DNA from: Algoriphagus aquaeductus
GTDB lineage: Bacteria > Bacteroidota > Bacteroidia > Cytophagales > Cyclobacteriaceae
NCBI RefSeq assembly: GCF_003253485.1
Contig: NZ_QKTX01000004.1
Coordinates: forward strand, 124,001-188,000
Direction of reading: 5' to 3'
Length of the DNA stretch: 64,000 nt
Part shown: positions 1 to 8,418 of the stretch, piece after piece
How positions within the stretch are numbered: the stretch's first letter is position 1
Layout of the letters: each line of letters opens with the position of its first letter
Translations under genes and position numbers: made by a program
Notes under the pieces: model-generated
Database searches by the model: none
What the model was told of the DNA's origin: nothing
Seen by the model: only the letters and a program-made list of their open reading frames with translations

Positions 1-147
1 GTGCTTAAGTGTGAAAAAGGAAAATTGCTGGACAGCCAATTGCACGACGTTTCGTTCGGTTCTTCTTTTTGAGGAAAAAATTTTCTTACTTCCCTGTGAA
101 CAAGACGCAAAAAACGTCCGTTAAGCAATTATCAACCAATTAACCAT

Positions 148-1545
148 ATGAGTGCTAAGTATTTGTTTAGGATTTTGCTCTTCGGTCTATTGATCTGGAG
201 CACCGCAGGATGTAAGGAGGAGGAAGATATCGAGCCCGTGGTAGAAGAGCCGGTTAATCCGAATATCGCCATCAATAAGTGGATCAATGATGTAATGAAA
301 GAGGTGTATTTATGGCTTGGGGAAATGAAAACTCCGATTGCCAACACTTCTGCTCCGGAAGATTATTTTGAATCACTGCTAAACCGGCCTACGGATCGGT
401 TTTCGGCGATCTATCCCAATTACAGCGAACTGATCAACTCCCTCAATGGAGTTACTTTGGAAGCAGGATATGAATTTACCCTCTACCGAGAGAGCGCTTC
501 CAATAACAATGTGATTGCCGAAATCACCTACATAAAAAAGAATAGCCCGGCTGCCACTGCCGGAATGAAAAGGGGGGATTACATCACCCGAATCAACGGG
601 ACTCAGATGACATTGGACAATTACAGGGTAGTCATCGGGCAAATCAACAAGCAGCATACCCTGAATACCATCAGATTTAACGAGGAGGCGGGAAACTTCC
701 AAGCTTTGCCGGAATTATCGCTCAATCCCGTACAGCTTGCCGAAAACCCTAATTTCTTAGACTCTGTTTACACCATCAATGGGGAAAAGATTGGATATGT
801 GGTATATCATTTCTTTGCACCCGGTCCGGGGTCAGGGAGCACTGCTTATGATCAGGAGATGGATGGCATTTTCGCAGACTTGAAAGCCCAGGGAATCCAG
901 CATTTGATCGTGGATTTCCGATACAACGGGGGTGGATTTGTTACCTCCGCTGTCAATTTGGCCAGTTTGATCGCTCCGGATGTGAAATCAACCGATATTT
1001 TCTCGAAAACCAAATACAACAGCTTCTTGATGCAGTTTGACAACCTCAAGAATGTGCAGACTCCCTTCAGAGCGAAGTCCGAAAACTTAGGCAAAATACT
1101 GAAAGGCAACAGAGTCTATATTCTAACTTCCACTCGGACTGCTTCCGCTTCTGAATTGATCATCAATGGCCTGAAGCCCTATATGGATGTGTTTATCATC
1201 GGAGACAAAACTACCGGTAAAAATGTAGGATCAGTACCATTTGAGGATACCGAAAATCTAACCAATAAATACGGTATGCTGCCTATTGTATCGAGAAGCT
1301 TCAATAGCCTTGACCAATCCGAATACACCAATGGCTTCACACCAAATATCGAAGCTAAGGAATCCACAGAGAGATTGAGACCCTTTGGGGATGTAAGTGA
1401 ACTTTTGCTAAGAAAAGCGATTGAGCAAATTACCGGTACTCCTTCAGGTGCTCGGTTTGAGCAGCTTGACCGCCGAGATGTAGGCAGCACGCTGGATTCC
1501 AAAGTGAGAGCCGGGGTGATGATCGAATCAGTGGATCGAAACTGA
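148..1545 (+). CDS. S41-family serine peptidase, PDZ-containing lipoprotein
   Basis: The product is a predicted C-terminal-processing (tail-specific) peptidase of family S41. A hydrophobic N-terminus ends in a lipobox-like TAGC with Cys22, so it is probably a lipoprotein acting in the periplasm or at the cell surface. A PDZ-like segment lies at about residues 105-190 (AGMKRGDYITRING), followed by the protease core (VDFRYNGGG near 254). The expected Ser is in TASASE near 334 and the Lys in TTGKNVG near 358, which fits the Ser-Lys dyad of the family. The 465-residue length fits Bacteroidota S41 lipoproteins. The gene stands alone and is followed by a hairpin terminator. The natural substrate cannot be read from the sequence. 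Confidence 0.9.
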   Translation: MSAKYLFRILLFGLLIWSTAGCKEEEDIEPVVEEPVNPNIAINKWINDVMKEVYLWLGEMKTPIANTSAPEDYFESLLNRPTDRFSAIYPNYSELINSLNGVTLEAGYEFTLYRESASNNNVIAEITYIKKNSPAATAGMKRGDYITRINGTQMTLDNYRVVIGQINKQHTLNTIRFNEEAGNFQALPELSLNPVQLAENPNFLDSVYTINGEKIGYVVYHFFAPGPGSGSTAYDQEMDGIFADLKAQGIQHLIVDFRYNGGGFVTSAVNLASLIAPDVKSTDIFSKTKYNSFLMQFDNLKNVQTPFRAKSENLGKILKGNRVYILTSTRTASASELIINGLKPYMDVFIIGDKTTGKNVGSVPFEDTENLTNKYGMLPIVSRSFNSLDQSEYTNGFTPNIEAKESTERLRPFGDVSELLLRKAIEQITGTPSGARFEQLDRRDVGSTLDSKVRAGVMIESVDRN

Positions 1546-1568
1546 CAAATCAGACTTACCTTTTCCAA

Positions 1569-1607
1569 TCGGGACTTTTTCAAGGAAAGAGTCCCGATTT
1601 TGTTTTT
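1569..1607 (+). terminator. Rho-independent terminator after the S41 peptidase gene
   Basis: An inverted repeat (TCGGGACT...AGTCCCGA) is followed by a T-rich run. It lies about 25 bp past the S41 stop codon. Confidence 0.7.
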
Positions 1608-1813
1608 AGATCATCCCTAGAAAAACAGCAGCCCAACGATCAAAAAAGTCAAGTTTGGAGAAGCTACTATGGTATTTTTACCATTTTTCGCAGTGGACAA
1701 ACTTCTCAAAACATGGATGTTTTGTTTCCCAATCCCTTGGAATTCTGGGAATAAAACCCCAACTTAATTACAATTACTTTTAAATCAATCGATTACATTA
1801 ACCTTACAAGACC

Positions 1814-3028
1814 ATGAAAAACTTGATTCACGTAAAGCTGAGGAGTCTGATCTTCACTTTAGGATTAGGATTGGCAATGATTTCCTGCCAACCTCAGGAA
1901 AACTTAAGTCCTTCCGATTTGGATGCTCAGGAATTTATCCAGTTCAAAAACGGGGATATAATTCCCGGACAATACATCGTGGTGTTGAATCCAACAGGAA
2001 TCGCATCCAGAAAAGACCTAAGCTATGAATCAGCCCAAGCTGCAATGCGTAGAACCAGCGTGGCTATTCTGGCAAAATACCGGATTTCGGAGGAGCAGCT
2101 GGGTCATGTCTATGGAAGTACCATTGAAGGTTTTTCGATCAACTTGACCGCGGAACAATCAGAGATTCTCGCAAAGGATCCGGCAGTAAAATTCGTGGAG
2201 CAGGACCGGATCATTTCCATCGCTCAGGGAAAAGGAAAGCCGGGAGGAGGCGGTGGATCAACAGGTCAGACCACCCCCTGGGGAATCACTAGAGTGGGCG
2301 GCCCAGTCAATTATTCCGAAACTGCTAAAGCCTACATCATAGACACGGGCATTGACCTCGATCATCCCGATCTAAATGTATCCTCCACTGGATATAATGC
2401 ATTTACATCTGGAAAAGATGCCGGATCATTGGATGATGGAAACGGACATGGCACGCATGTGGCAGGTACAGTGGCGGCGATCAACAATACCATTGGCGTG
2501 GTCGGAGTAGCGGCAGGTGCTTTGGTGGTTCCAGTGAAAGTATTGGACTCCCGGGGTTCAGGTTCCTATTCCGGTGTCATTGCGGGAGTAAATTGGGTAG
2601 CAGGTGATGCAAAATCGGGAGATGTCGCCAATATGAGCTTGGGAGGTCCGGTTTCTCAGGCCTTGGATGACGCAGTCGTGGCGGCTTCTTCTAAAGCCAA
2701 ATTTGCTATCGCAGCAGGCAATAGCTCTGCAAATGCAGGAAATTATTCTCCTGCACGTGCCAATGGCACCAACATTTTCACCGTATCATCCATGGCCCAA
2801 GGCGATGTTTGGTCTTCCTTTTCCAACTTTGGAAACCCGCCGGTTGAATATTGTGCCCCCGGATCCTCGATCAATTCGACTTGGAAAGGAGGAGGATATA
2901 ATACCATCAGCGGCACTTCGATGGCAGCCCCACACGTTGCAGGAATTTTACTTTTGGGAGGTGTGAAAAGCGGAGGATTGGTATCAGGTGACCCTGATGG
3001 AAATCCAGACACGATTGCCGTAAGGTAA
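1814..3028 (+). CDS. Subtilisin-like S8 serine protease with I9 propeptide
   Basis: The product is a secreted proteinase K/subtilisin-type endopeptidase. The N-terminus has a signal segment ending in SCQ, so it may be a lipoprotein. An inhibitor-I9-like prodomain spans about residues 50-135 (GQYIVVLNP...FVEQD). A glycine-rich linker (KGKPGGGGGS) leads into the catalytic domain. The triad is visible: Asp in IIDTGID near 177, His in GHGTHVAG near 213 and Ser in GTSMAAPHVAG near 368. The protein ends soon after the Ser region and has no Por-type sorting domain. It has its own terminator and is likely monocistronic. General extracellular protein degradation is inferred from the family. Confidence 0.93.
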   Translation: MKNLIHVKLRSLIFTLGLGLAMISCQPQENLSPSDLDAQEFIQFKNGDIIPGQYIVVLNPTGIASRKDLSYESAQAAMRRTSVAILAKYRISEEQLGHVYGSTIEGFSINLTAEQSEILAKDPAVKFVEQDRIISIAQGKGKPGGGGGSTGQTTPWGITRVGGPVNYSETAKAYIIDTGIDLDHPDLNVSSTGYNAFTSGKDAGSLDDGNGHGTHVAGTVAAINNTIGVVGVAAGALVVPVKVLDSRGSGSYSGVIAGVNWVAGDAKSGDVANMSLGGPVSQALDDAVVAASSKAKFAIAAGNSSANAGNYSPARANGTNIFTVSSMAQGDVWSSFSNFGNPPVEYCAPGSSINSTWKGGGYNTISGTSMAAPHVAGILLLGGVKSGGLVSGDPDGNPDTIAVR

Positions 3029-3050
3029 AAAGACAACTTAGCGAACCTAG

Positions 3051-3089
3051 CACCCCAAATGAACATCTATACATTTGGGGTGTTTTTTT
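3051..3089 (+). terminator. Rho-independent terminator after the S8 protease gene
   Basis: The stem CACCCCAAAT / ATTTGGGGTG is followed by seven T residues, directly downstream of the protease stop codon. Confidence 0.8.
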
Positions 3090-3158
3090 CATATTAACTA
3101 ATTGTTAAACATGACAAGGATCATTTGCACCAAAACTGCATTCTGCTAACTTGTTCGC

Positions 3159-3371
3159 ATGGAAGCAATTGCAAGTTTCTTCATTTTATTCACTACCTAC
3201 TTTTTGGGATTTATGGCTTTGGTCCAATTGGGCATACGCCCATTTCGAAAACTCATCATTGATCCCAATACCCAACGAAGGATTTTTATTTCCAACCATT
3301 CCAAAATTATATTTTGGAGTTTGGGATTAGCACTGATCACCACTTTTGTAGCCTATTGGGCGTTTGTCTGA
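3159..3371 (+). CDS. Small two-helix membrane protein, function unknown
   Basis: A 70-residue protein with two hydrophobic segments (about residues 5-27 and 48-68) separated by a basic linker (RPFRKLIIDPNTQRR). This suggests a helical hairpin in the inner membrane. The gene starts with ATG and ends one base before the stop of the convergent phosphatase gene, so the two genes abut tail to tail. I do not recognise a family. Coding status rests on good codon structure, a credible membrane topology and the exact packing against the neighbour. Confidence 0.6.
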   Translation: MEAIASFFILFTTYFLGFMALVQLGIRPFRKLIIDPNTQRRIFISNHSKIIFWSLGLALITTFVAYWAFV

Positions 3372-4763
3372 TCAATCTCGATAGGGGATGGTATTGGAAT
3401 TATTTTTTTCAGGCACTGCATTCACGCGCAGTTCAATAAATTGATTCAAATCGTTTTCTCCTTTCACCAATTCAAAAGCATCATAAAGCTCCCCGATCGC
3501 TGTATAGGACTCAAATTTGAGTCGGTTCCCTTCTACGGTAATAACCTGAAAAAGCTGAGTATTTTCAGCAACCCGATCCCGCTGCCCTCCTTTGTCGGAC
3601 CATTCTTCTTCTTCTCCTAGGTTATACATCTTTCCTCCACTTACACTGACCACATACACCGTTCCTGTGAGGTCCTTGACATTTACACCGTCAAGGACAT
3701 TTTCTCCCGGTGCCACACGCCCCCTTGCGTAGGCATGGTCATGCCCTTGGAGAGCCAAGTCCACCCGGTATTTATCAAAAATTGGCTTCCATAAGTTTCT
3801 CAACTCCTCATTATCTCTACCGCTGGAAGCGGAGAAAAAAGGATGATGATAGGTGATGATCGTCCATTTTTTTGGATTTGAAGCCAGAATCTTCTCCAAC
3901 CATTTCGCCTGAATCTCATGGTCACGGTTGGAATCCAACGAAATCACACGCACATCCTGATAATCCATGTAATACACCGTTTCTTCCAAGCCTTTGGGTC
4001 CATTGAGGGGAAGAGTAAACTGGGGTCTCCATTGAACTGACAAACTTCGCTGCTTGGCCTCTGCCTCTCCTTTGTTTTTGGCCCGATACTCATGATTTCC
4101 CGGGGTGGGAAAGGATGGAATCATGCTGTGAATAAATCCCCCGGCTGTAAACCACTCGTGCCACTCCTGTTCTCGATGGGCTCGATTGATCAAGTCGCCG
4201 GCATGGACAAAAAATCTCGCATCCGGTGCAGTCCGAAAACCTTCCCTGATCAACCTTGACCAAAGCTCCAGGATATAATTCTGCGCATCTCCCACATATA
4301 AAAATGAAAACTTTTGGTCAGGCTGGTCTGAGGCAGTTCTAAATTGAAACCATTCACTCCATCGCTCTCCATCCCCTACCCGATAGGCATAGGTCGTATC
4401 CGGTAGCAAGCCAATGAATTCTGCCGAGTGGTAATGAGCCATCACTTCCGCATCCTCCACCTTTCTGGCATCCAAAAGCTCGGTTTTGGCCTGAATCGTT
4501 TTCCCGTTTTTCCAAAACCTTGGTGCCGCAGTGGCCAATGCGATTTCAGCATAAGCCGTTTTTATTTCAGTATTGGTTCTCCAAGTCACATTTACTTCAG
4601 AGGAAGGATTTTGCCCGAAATTCAAGACTATCCGGTCAGGATATAGCGACGGTTTGGACCATTCGGTATGAAATTTAGGCTCTTTATAAGTTTGGTTTTG
4701 GGCATGAACCGCATAAGAAACCCCAAATAGGGCAAAAATCAGCAACAGTCGAAATGGCCTCAT
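3372..4763 (-). CDS. Purple-acid-phosphatase-like metallophosphoesterase, secreted
   Basis: The product is predicted to hydrolyse phosphate esters with a dinuclear metal centre. A signal peptide (residues 1-21, ending VHAQ) indicates export. A fibronectin-type N-terminal domain (SEVNVTWRTNTE) precedes the calcineurin-like domain, the arrangement seen in plant and bacterial purple acid phosphatases. The metal-binding motifs appear in order: VGDAQ, HAGDLI, GNHEY, YHHPFF and GHDHAYAR. The 463-residue length fits. No partner gene is adjacent on the same strand, so it may be monocistronic. Phosphate scavenging is likely but inferred, because phosphodiesterase activity in the same fold cannot be excluded. 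Confidence 0.9.
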   Translation of the reverse strand: MRPFRLLLIFALFGVSYAVHAQNQTYKEPKFHTEWSKPSLYPDRIVLNFGQNPSSEVNVTWRTNTEIKTAYAEIALATAAPRFWKNGKTIQAKTELLDARKVEDAEVMAHYHSAEFIGLLPDTTYAYRVGDGERWSEWFQFRTASDQPDQKFSFLYVGDAQNYILELWSRLIREGFRTAPDARFFVHAGDLINRAHREQEWHEWFTAGGFIHSMIPSFPTPGNHEYRAKNKGEAEAKQRSLSVQWRPQFTLPLNGPKGLEETVYYMDYQDVRVISLDSNRDHEIQAKWLEKILASNPKKWTIITYHHPFFSASSGRDNEELRNLWKPIFDKYRVDLALQGHDHAYARGRVAPGENVLDGVNVKDLTGTVYVVSVSGGKMYNLGEEEEWSDKGGQRDRVAENTQLFQVITVEGNRLKFESYTAIGELYDAFELVKGENDLNQFIELRVNAVPEKNNSNTIPYRD

Positions 4764-4945
4764 AGCGTAGAAAGGAGTTAGTTCTGAGTTAGAGAAAATT
4801 CAAAGTAGTGAAATTCACGCGCTATCAAAAGGCAATCTTATTTGACCAGTTAAATAGAGGACAAAAATGAAAATCATCCATTACTTCAGCGTTAGCCTTT
4901 TGTAAGGCTTTGATTAAAAATCCACACCGATTGATTTTAGGAAAA

Positions 4946-5113
4946 TTAAACCTGGATTATGCAATAGAATTCGTAGCGAGAACTCAAAATGTAAGAAAAT
5001 CAGGCACTTTGGATCCCGATAGTTATCGGGAGAAAAGTGAAGTGAAACGACTGATTTTGTCCGCCGCGGCGGATGAGATCGTAGTAGATTTTCTAATGCA
5101 TATTTCAGGTTAA
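4946..5113. repeat. Long imperfect hairpin element with embedded palindromes
   Basis: The ends are inverted repeats: TTAAACCTGGATTATGCAAT (4946-4965) matches the reverse complement of 5091-5113 with few mismatches, and weaker pairing continues inward. Two perfect palindromes sit inside: TCCCGATAGTTATCGGGA (5014-5031) and TCCGCCGCGGCGGA (5060-5073). The latter recurs in the repeat blocks near 8.1 and 28.8 kb. A 67-codon TTG-initiated reading frame crosses the element but only translates the repeat, so I treat it as non-coding. The structure resembles a MITE or REP-type element. Confidence 0.65.
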
Positions 5114-5123
5114 ATCCTGGTCA

Positions 5124-5151
5124 CAAAAAAAGCCGGCATGCAGCCGGCTTT
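5124..5151 (-). terminator. Terminator of the TPR gene
   Basis: Read on the minus strand, AAAGCCGGC / GCCGGCTTT with a 5-base loop is followed by a T run. It lies about 25 bp past the stop of the TPR gene. Confidence 0.8.
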
Positions 5152-5173
5152 CGGGTAAGGTTTATTCTTATTC

Positions 5174-5884
5174 CTAATTGGACTTCTGAAGGTTTTCTTT
5201 GGCCTGAAGGAAGTTAGATTCCAAGGAAAGTGCCTCAGTAAATGCCGCCTTGGCCTCTGTCTTAGCATTTTGATCCAAATAAATCAATCCTTTCAAATTC
5301 AAGGCAGCTGCTTTCATACTTATTTGTTGAGTTTCAGTCTCTGAAATGGGGAAACCGATTTTTTCATCTGCTTTGGCATTTTTCACCAACATATTCACAG
5401 AGTTGAGTGCTTCCGCATACCTTTTTAGGGAAAACTGGAGATAGGCTGACTTGTACAAACTGAAATTGTCTCCTGTCAGGAGGTTTAGACTTTCGTAATA
5501 GGGCAATGCTCTGTCAAATGCGCCAAGCTGCTCCAAGGCATAGGCCGCAATTTCCAAAGCACCGACATTCTTATCATTGACTTTGAGAATATCCATGGCC
5601 ACCAAAGCTGCCGAGGCATTTTGTCCGGATTCAAAATACAGACTTCCTAAAGCCTCCATATAGCGCAAATCTTCCGGATTTCTCACCATCAGATCAAACA
5701 GTTTTATTTTGGCCACATCCAAGTCATTGTACCTTAAGGCTGCCTGATAGGCAAGCTGATCGGCAACATTGAGGGCATTTTTGGTTTTGGACTCAAGCCT
5801 TGGGAGGGAATCATTGGCAGTCTGTGCTACCACACTTCCGGAACTGATTGCCAATAGCAACAGAACAAGTACACGCTTTATCAT
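5174..5884 (-). CDS. Exported tetratricopeptide-repeat protein
   Basis: A 236-residue protein with a signal peptide (residues 1-20, ending VVAQ) followed by helical tetratricopeptide repeats. Typical TPR spacing appears in ALGSLYFESGQNASAA, AYALEQLGAFDRALPYYES and GLIYLDQNAKTEAKAAF. TPR domains mediate protein-protein contacts, so this is probably a periplasmic scaffold or assembly factor. The partner cannot be named. It lies 13 bp downstream of cca in the same direction and ends at a strong terminator, so it is likely the last gene of the cca operon. Confidence 0.8.
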   Translation of the reverse strand: MIKRVLVLLLLAISSGSVVAQTANDSLPRLESKTKNALNVADQLAYQAALRYNDLDVAKIKLFDLMVRNPEDLRYMEALGSLYFESGQNASAALVAMDILKVNDKNVGALEIAAYALEQLGAFDRALPYYESLNLLTGDNFSLYKSAYLQFSLKRYAEALNSVNMLVKNAKADEKIGFPISETETQQISMKAAALNLKGLIYLDQNAKTEAKAAFTEALSLESNFLQAKENLQKSN

Positions 5885-5897
5885 AAACGATTAGTAA

Positions 5898-7322
5898 TTA
5901 AGATTTTTCAATGGGTGAAAGCCCTTTTTCAAGTGCGATTTTCAACATCAGAGCTCTTGCCTCCTCAGGATTATTCTGAATTCGGCCTTCCAATATAGCT
6001 TCTTTGATTTCTTCTTTGATATCTCCGATGATTTTTGAAGGGGGAATCCCAAAGGTAGCCATGATTTCTTCTCCGCTGACCGGGGGTTGAAAATTCCTGA
6101 TTTGGTCCTTTTCCTCAACCTCCTTCAGCTTTTGGTCTACTTTGTCAAAATTTTCCAGATACCGCTGCACCTTCTTGTTATTCTTGGAAGTGATATCGGC
6201 ACGACAGAGTTTCATCAAATCCTCAATATCATTTCCAGCATCAAACAGGAGCCTTCGCAAGGCCGAATCGGTCACTTCATCCTTAACCAAAGCAATGGGA
6301 CGGAGATGGAGTCTTACGAGCTTTTGCACATACTTCATCCGATCGTCCATCGGAAGCTTGAGTCTTCGGAAAATTCCCGGGGTCATTTTGGCACCTTTAT
6401 CTTCATGTCCGTGAAAGGTCCAGCCCACTTTGGGACTGAATCGCTTCGTGGCTGGCTTGGCAATATCGTGCATGATAGCTGCCCAACGAAGCCAAAGGTC
6501 ATCTGAGGTCTGGCATACATTGTCCAGCACTTGAAGGGTGTGATAAAAATTATCCTTATGGGATTTGTCATCTACCGAATCCACCCCCTGGAGTTCGACC
6601 ATTTCCGGGAAAAACTCATGGAGGAGTTTACTGGCAAAGAGAAGCTTAAATCCATAAGAAGGCTTGGGAGTCAGGATTATTTTGTTCAACTCATCAATAA
6701 TCCGCTCAGCGGAAATGATTTGGAGTCTGGAGGCATTTTCGGATAGCGCATAAAAAGTATCCGCATCAATATCGAAATTGAGCTGTGCCGCAAATCTCAC
6801 CGCACGCATCATCCGAAGAGGATCGTCGGAGAAAGTAATCCCCGGCTCCAATGGCGTACGGATCAACTTCCTTTTCATATCCCCCAGTCCGTCAAATGGA
6901 TCCACCAATTCCCCATAATTCTCCCTGTTGAGCGAAATAGCCATCGCATTGATCGTGAAATCTCTGCGCTCCAGATCTTCCATGAGGGTACCGTCTTCTA
7001 CGATAGGTTTCCTGGATTCTGTTCTATAGGATTCTTTTCTTGCCCCGACAAACTCCAACTCCCAATCATCCAACTTCAGCATGGCCGTTCCGAAGTTTTT
7101 GAAAACGGACAATGGCACATGTTCTTGATAAGTTTTTGCGACTTCCTGGGCGAGGTGAATTCCACTTCCCACGCAGGTGAAATCGATGTCTTTACTCGGA
7201 CGCCCCAGCACAAGGTCCCTCACATACCCGCCCACTACATAGGATTCCAGTCCCAAACGAAATGAAGTCTCTGCCACTCTACCAAACACCTCGTGTTCGT
7301 CCAGCTTGTGCTTTAAATTCAT
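5898..7322 (-). CDS. cca: CCA-adding tRNA nucleotidyltransferase with HD domain
   Basis: The enzyme adds or repairs the 3' CCA end of tRNAs in the cytoplasm using CTP and ATP. The N-terminal polymerase-beta-like head has the class II signature GGYVRDLVLGRPSKDIDF near residues 31-48. The RNA/flavour-binding part includes DPLRMMRAVRFAAQL near 164-178. A C-terminal HD domain (IMHDIAK...HGHED, about residues 280-325) is typical of the HDIG-bearing bacterial form. The 474-residue length is normal. Its ATG overlaps the stop of the upstream 163-codon gene (ATGA), implying translational coupling. Confidence 0.95.
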   Translation of the reverse strand: MNLKHKLDEHEVFGRVAETSFRLGLESYVVGGYVRDLVLGRPSKDIDFTCVGSGIHLAQEVAKTYQEHVPLSVFKNFGTAMLKLDDWELEFVGARKESYRTESRKPIVEDGTLMEDLERRDFTINAMAISLNRENYGELVDPFDGLGDMKRKLIRTPLEPGITFSDDPLRMMRAVRFAAQLNFDIDADTFYALSENASRLQIISAERIIDELNKIILTPKPSYGFKLLFASKLLHEFFPEMVELQGVDSVDDKSHKDNFYHTLQVLDNVCQTSDDLWLRWAAIMHDIAKPATKRFSPKVGWTFHGHEDKGAKMTPGIFRRLKLPMDDRMKYVQKLVRLHLRPIALVKDEVTDSALRRLLFDAGNDIEDLMKLCRADITSKNNKKVQRYLENFDKVDQKLKEVEEKDQIRNFQPPVSGEEIMATFGIPPSKIIGDIKEEIKEAILEGRIQNNPEEARALMLKIALEKGLSPIEKS

Positions 7323-7810
7323 CCTTTAATGATTTTTACCTCTCCCTCAGGGCCAAGAAACATTTCCTTGGTGGAAGAACTTAACAGGGGAAATTTAACC
7401 TCTGACTGAAAATCCGAAGTCACTTCTTTGTCAATACCGCACAATACGGGTTGAGCTAGCTGAAATAAGAGCTTGTTCCAATGAGGTTCACGAATCAAGG
7501 AAAAACGAAGGTTCCCTTGGGTCATTGGCCCATTGGAGACCAAAGGATTCACAGGGCTGCTATAGATTGTGGGTTTGGATGCAAATTCTACAATATCCAA
7601 AGACACTTCAGAAAATGGAACACATAAAGATCTGATCTGAAAAAGATCGAAAATAAGGTAGGTCCAATCTTTCCCCATTTCATCTGTCCAATGCTCAGGT
7701 TTAAGCAAGGTGACCACCTTTCCATTTCCTTCTTTGATGTTGATTATCCCTTTTTCCCTAAAAGTTTTTATGATAGCGGCAGTTTCCAAAGCTCCAGTTG
7801 TTTGCGGCAA
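7319..7810 (-). CDS. Uncharacterised protein upstream of cca, weakly Sua5/YrdC-like
   Basis: A 163-codon frame whose TGA overlaps the cca ATG. It opens with TTG only three codons after an in-frame stop, so the 5' end is uncertain and may be truncated. The pattern SLDIVEFASK...NLRFSLIREPHWNKLLFQLAQPVLC...EVKIIKG loosely recalls the second half of Sua5/YrdC threonylcarbamoyl-AMP synthases. The KxR/SxN-type substrate motifs and the N-terminal TDTVYGL signature are not visible. If related, it is a divergent or degenerate copy. The overlap with cca argues that it is translated. Function unknown. Confidence 0.5.
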   Translation of the reverse strand: MPQTTGALETAAIIKTFREKGIINIKEGNGKVVTLLKPEHWTDEMGKDWTYLIFDLFQIRSLCVPFSEVSLDIVEFASKPTIYSSPVNPLVSNGPMTQGNLRFSLIREPHWNKLLFQLAQPVLCGIDKEVTSDFQSEVKFPLLSSSTKEMFLGPEGEVKIIKG

Positions 7811-7980
7811 AAATAATCAGAATATCCGGTAGGCCCTTTTAAAATTTGATTCTAAACCTTCCCAAAACCGAATATCTCCTCCACTTGACTTCATATCCTC
7901 CATGGGAAACCACCCCTATATTTCCGATCAGTAGAAGAAAAACATCAAACAAAAGATAGGTTAACGCACAAAAAACATTC

Positions 7981-8257
7981 ATGAAATGCCCATGAGTAAA
8001 TGCTTCTCTCACAGGGGAATGATTATCCGGGGCATTCTCCCGATGAAAGATCGGGACAGGCTATCTGGCCATTAAAAATCAAATTATAAACAGATGAAAT
8101 GCCCATGAGAAAATGCTTCTCACACAACTTGTCCCGTCCGCCGCGGCGGATCGGGAGGGGGATGATTATCCGGGGCATTCTCCCGATGAAAAATCGGGAC
8201 AGGCTACCTGCCTGGCCGGTAGGCAGGTCTGACCATTAAAAATCAAATTATAAACAG
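7981..8257 (+). repeat. Tandem dispersed repeat, locus 1 (two units with nested palindromes)
   Basis: Two direct units lie head to tail: 7981-8093 (113 bp) and 8094-8257 (164 bp). Both start ATGAAATGCCCATGAG and end with ATTAAAAATCAAATTATAAA plus CAG. Unit 2 is longer because it carries extra palindromic blocks: TCCGCCGCGGCGGA at 8137-8150 and a CCTGCC/GGCAGG stem at 8206-8228. Both units have a TCCCGAT/ATCGGGA hairpin (8038-8056 and 8181-8199). A related inverted block lies at 28.72-28.95 kb. No gene is contained. The rest of 7811-8418 holds no gene that I can support. Confidence 0.85.
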
Positions 8258-8301
8258 ATGAATTGGGGAAATTCACCCACATCAAGGAAAGTGTAAAAAC
8301 A

Positions 8302-8328
8302 CCTGTCAGGTTTTGAAAACCTGACAGG
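8302..8328. repeat. Perfect 13-bp inverted repeat (REP-like palindrome)
   Basis: CCTGTCAGGTTTT and its exact reverse complement are separated by a single G. It is not followed by a T run, so it is not an obvious terminator. It looks like a REP-type dispersed palindrome. Confidence 0.7.
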
Positions 8329-8365
8329 CCTGATCTTATATCATGGTTTTTTTTGAGACTTTTAG

Positions 8366-8395
8366 AAAAAAAAAGACAACCTTTTGGCTGTCTTA
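8366..8395 (-). terminator. Terminator of the HTH protein gene
   Basis: On the minus strand an AGACAGCC/GGTTGTCT stem (with one G-T pair) is followed by nine T residues. It lies about 25 bp past the stop of the HTH gene. Confidence 0.75.
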
Positions 8396-8418
8396 TATAC
8401 TTGTGGAATAGTCAAAAA

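Noticed and set aside
4910..5113. 67-codon frame starting with TTG
   Set aside because: It lies within and is made of the inverted-repeat element at 4946-5113, has no ribosome-binding site and no protein-like pattern.
7981..8257. Possible CRISPR array in the tandem repeats
   Set aside because: Only two units of unequal length with no spacer-like unique sequence between identical short repeats, and no cas genes.
8302..8328. Terminator of an unseen plus-strand gene
   Set aside because: The stem is perfect but no T run follows and no gene precedes it on the plus strand.
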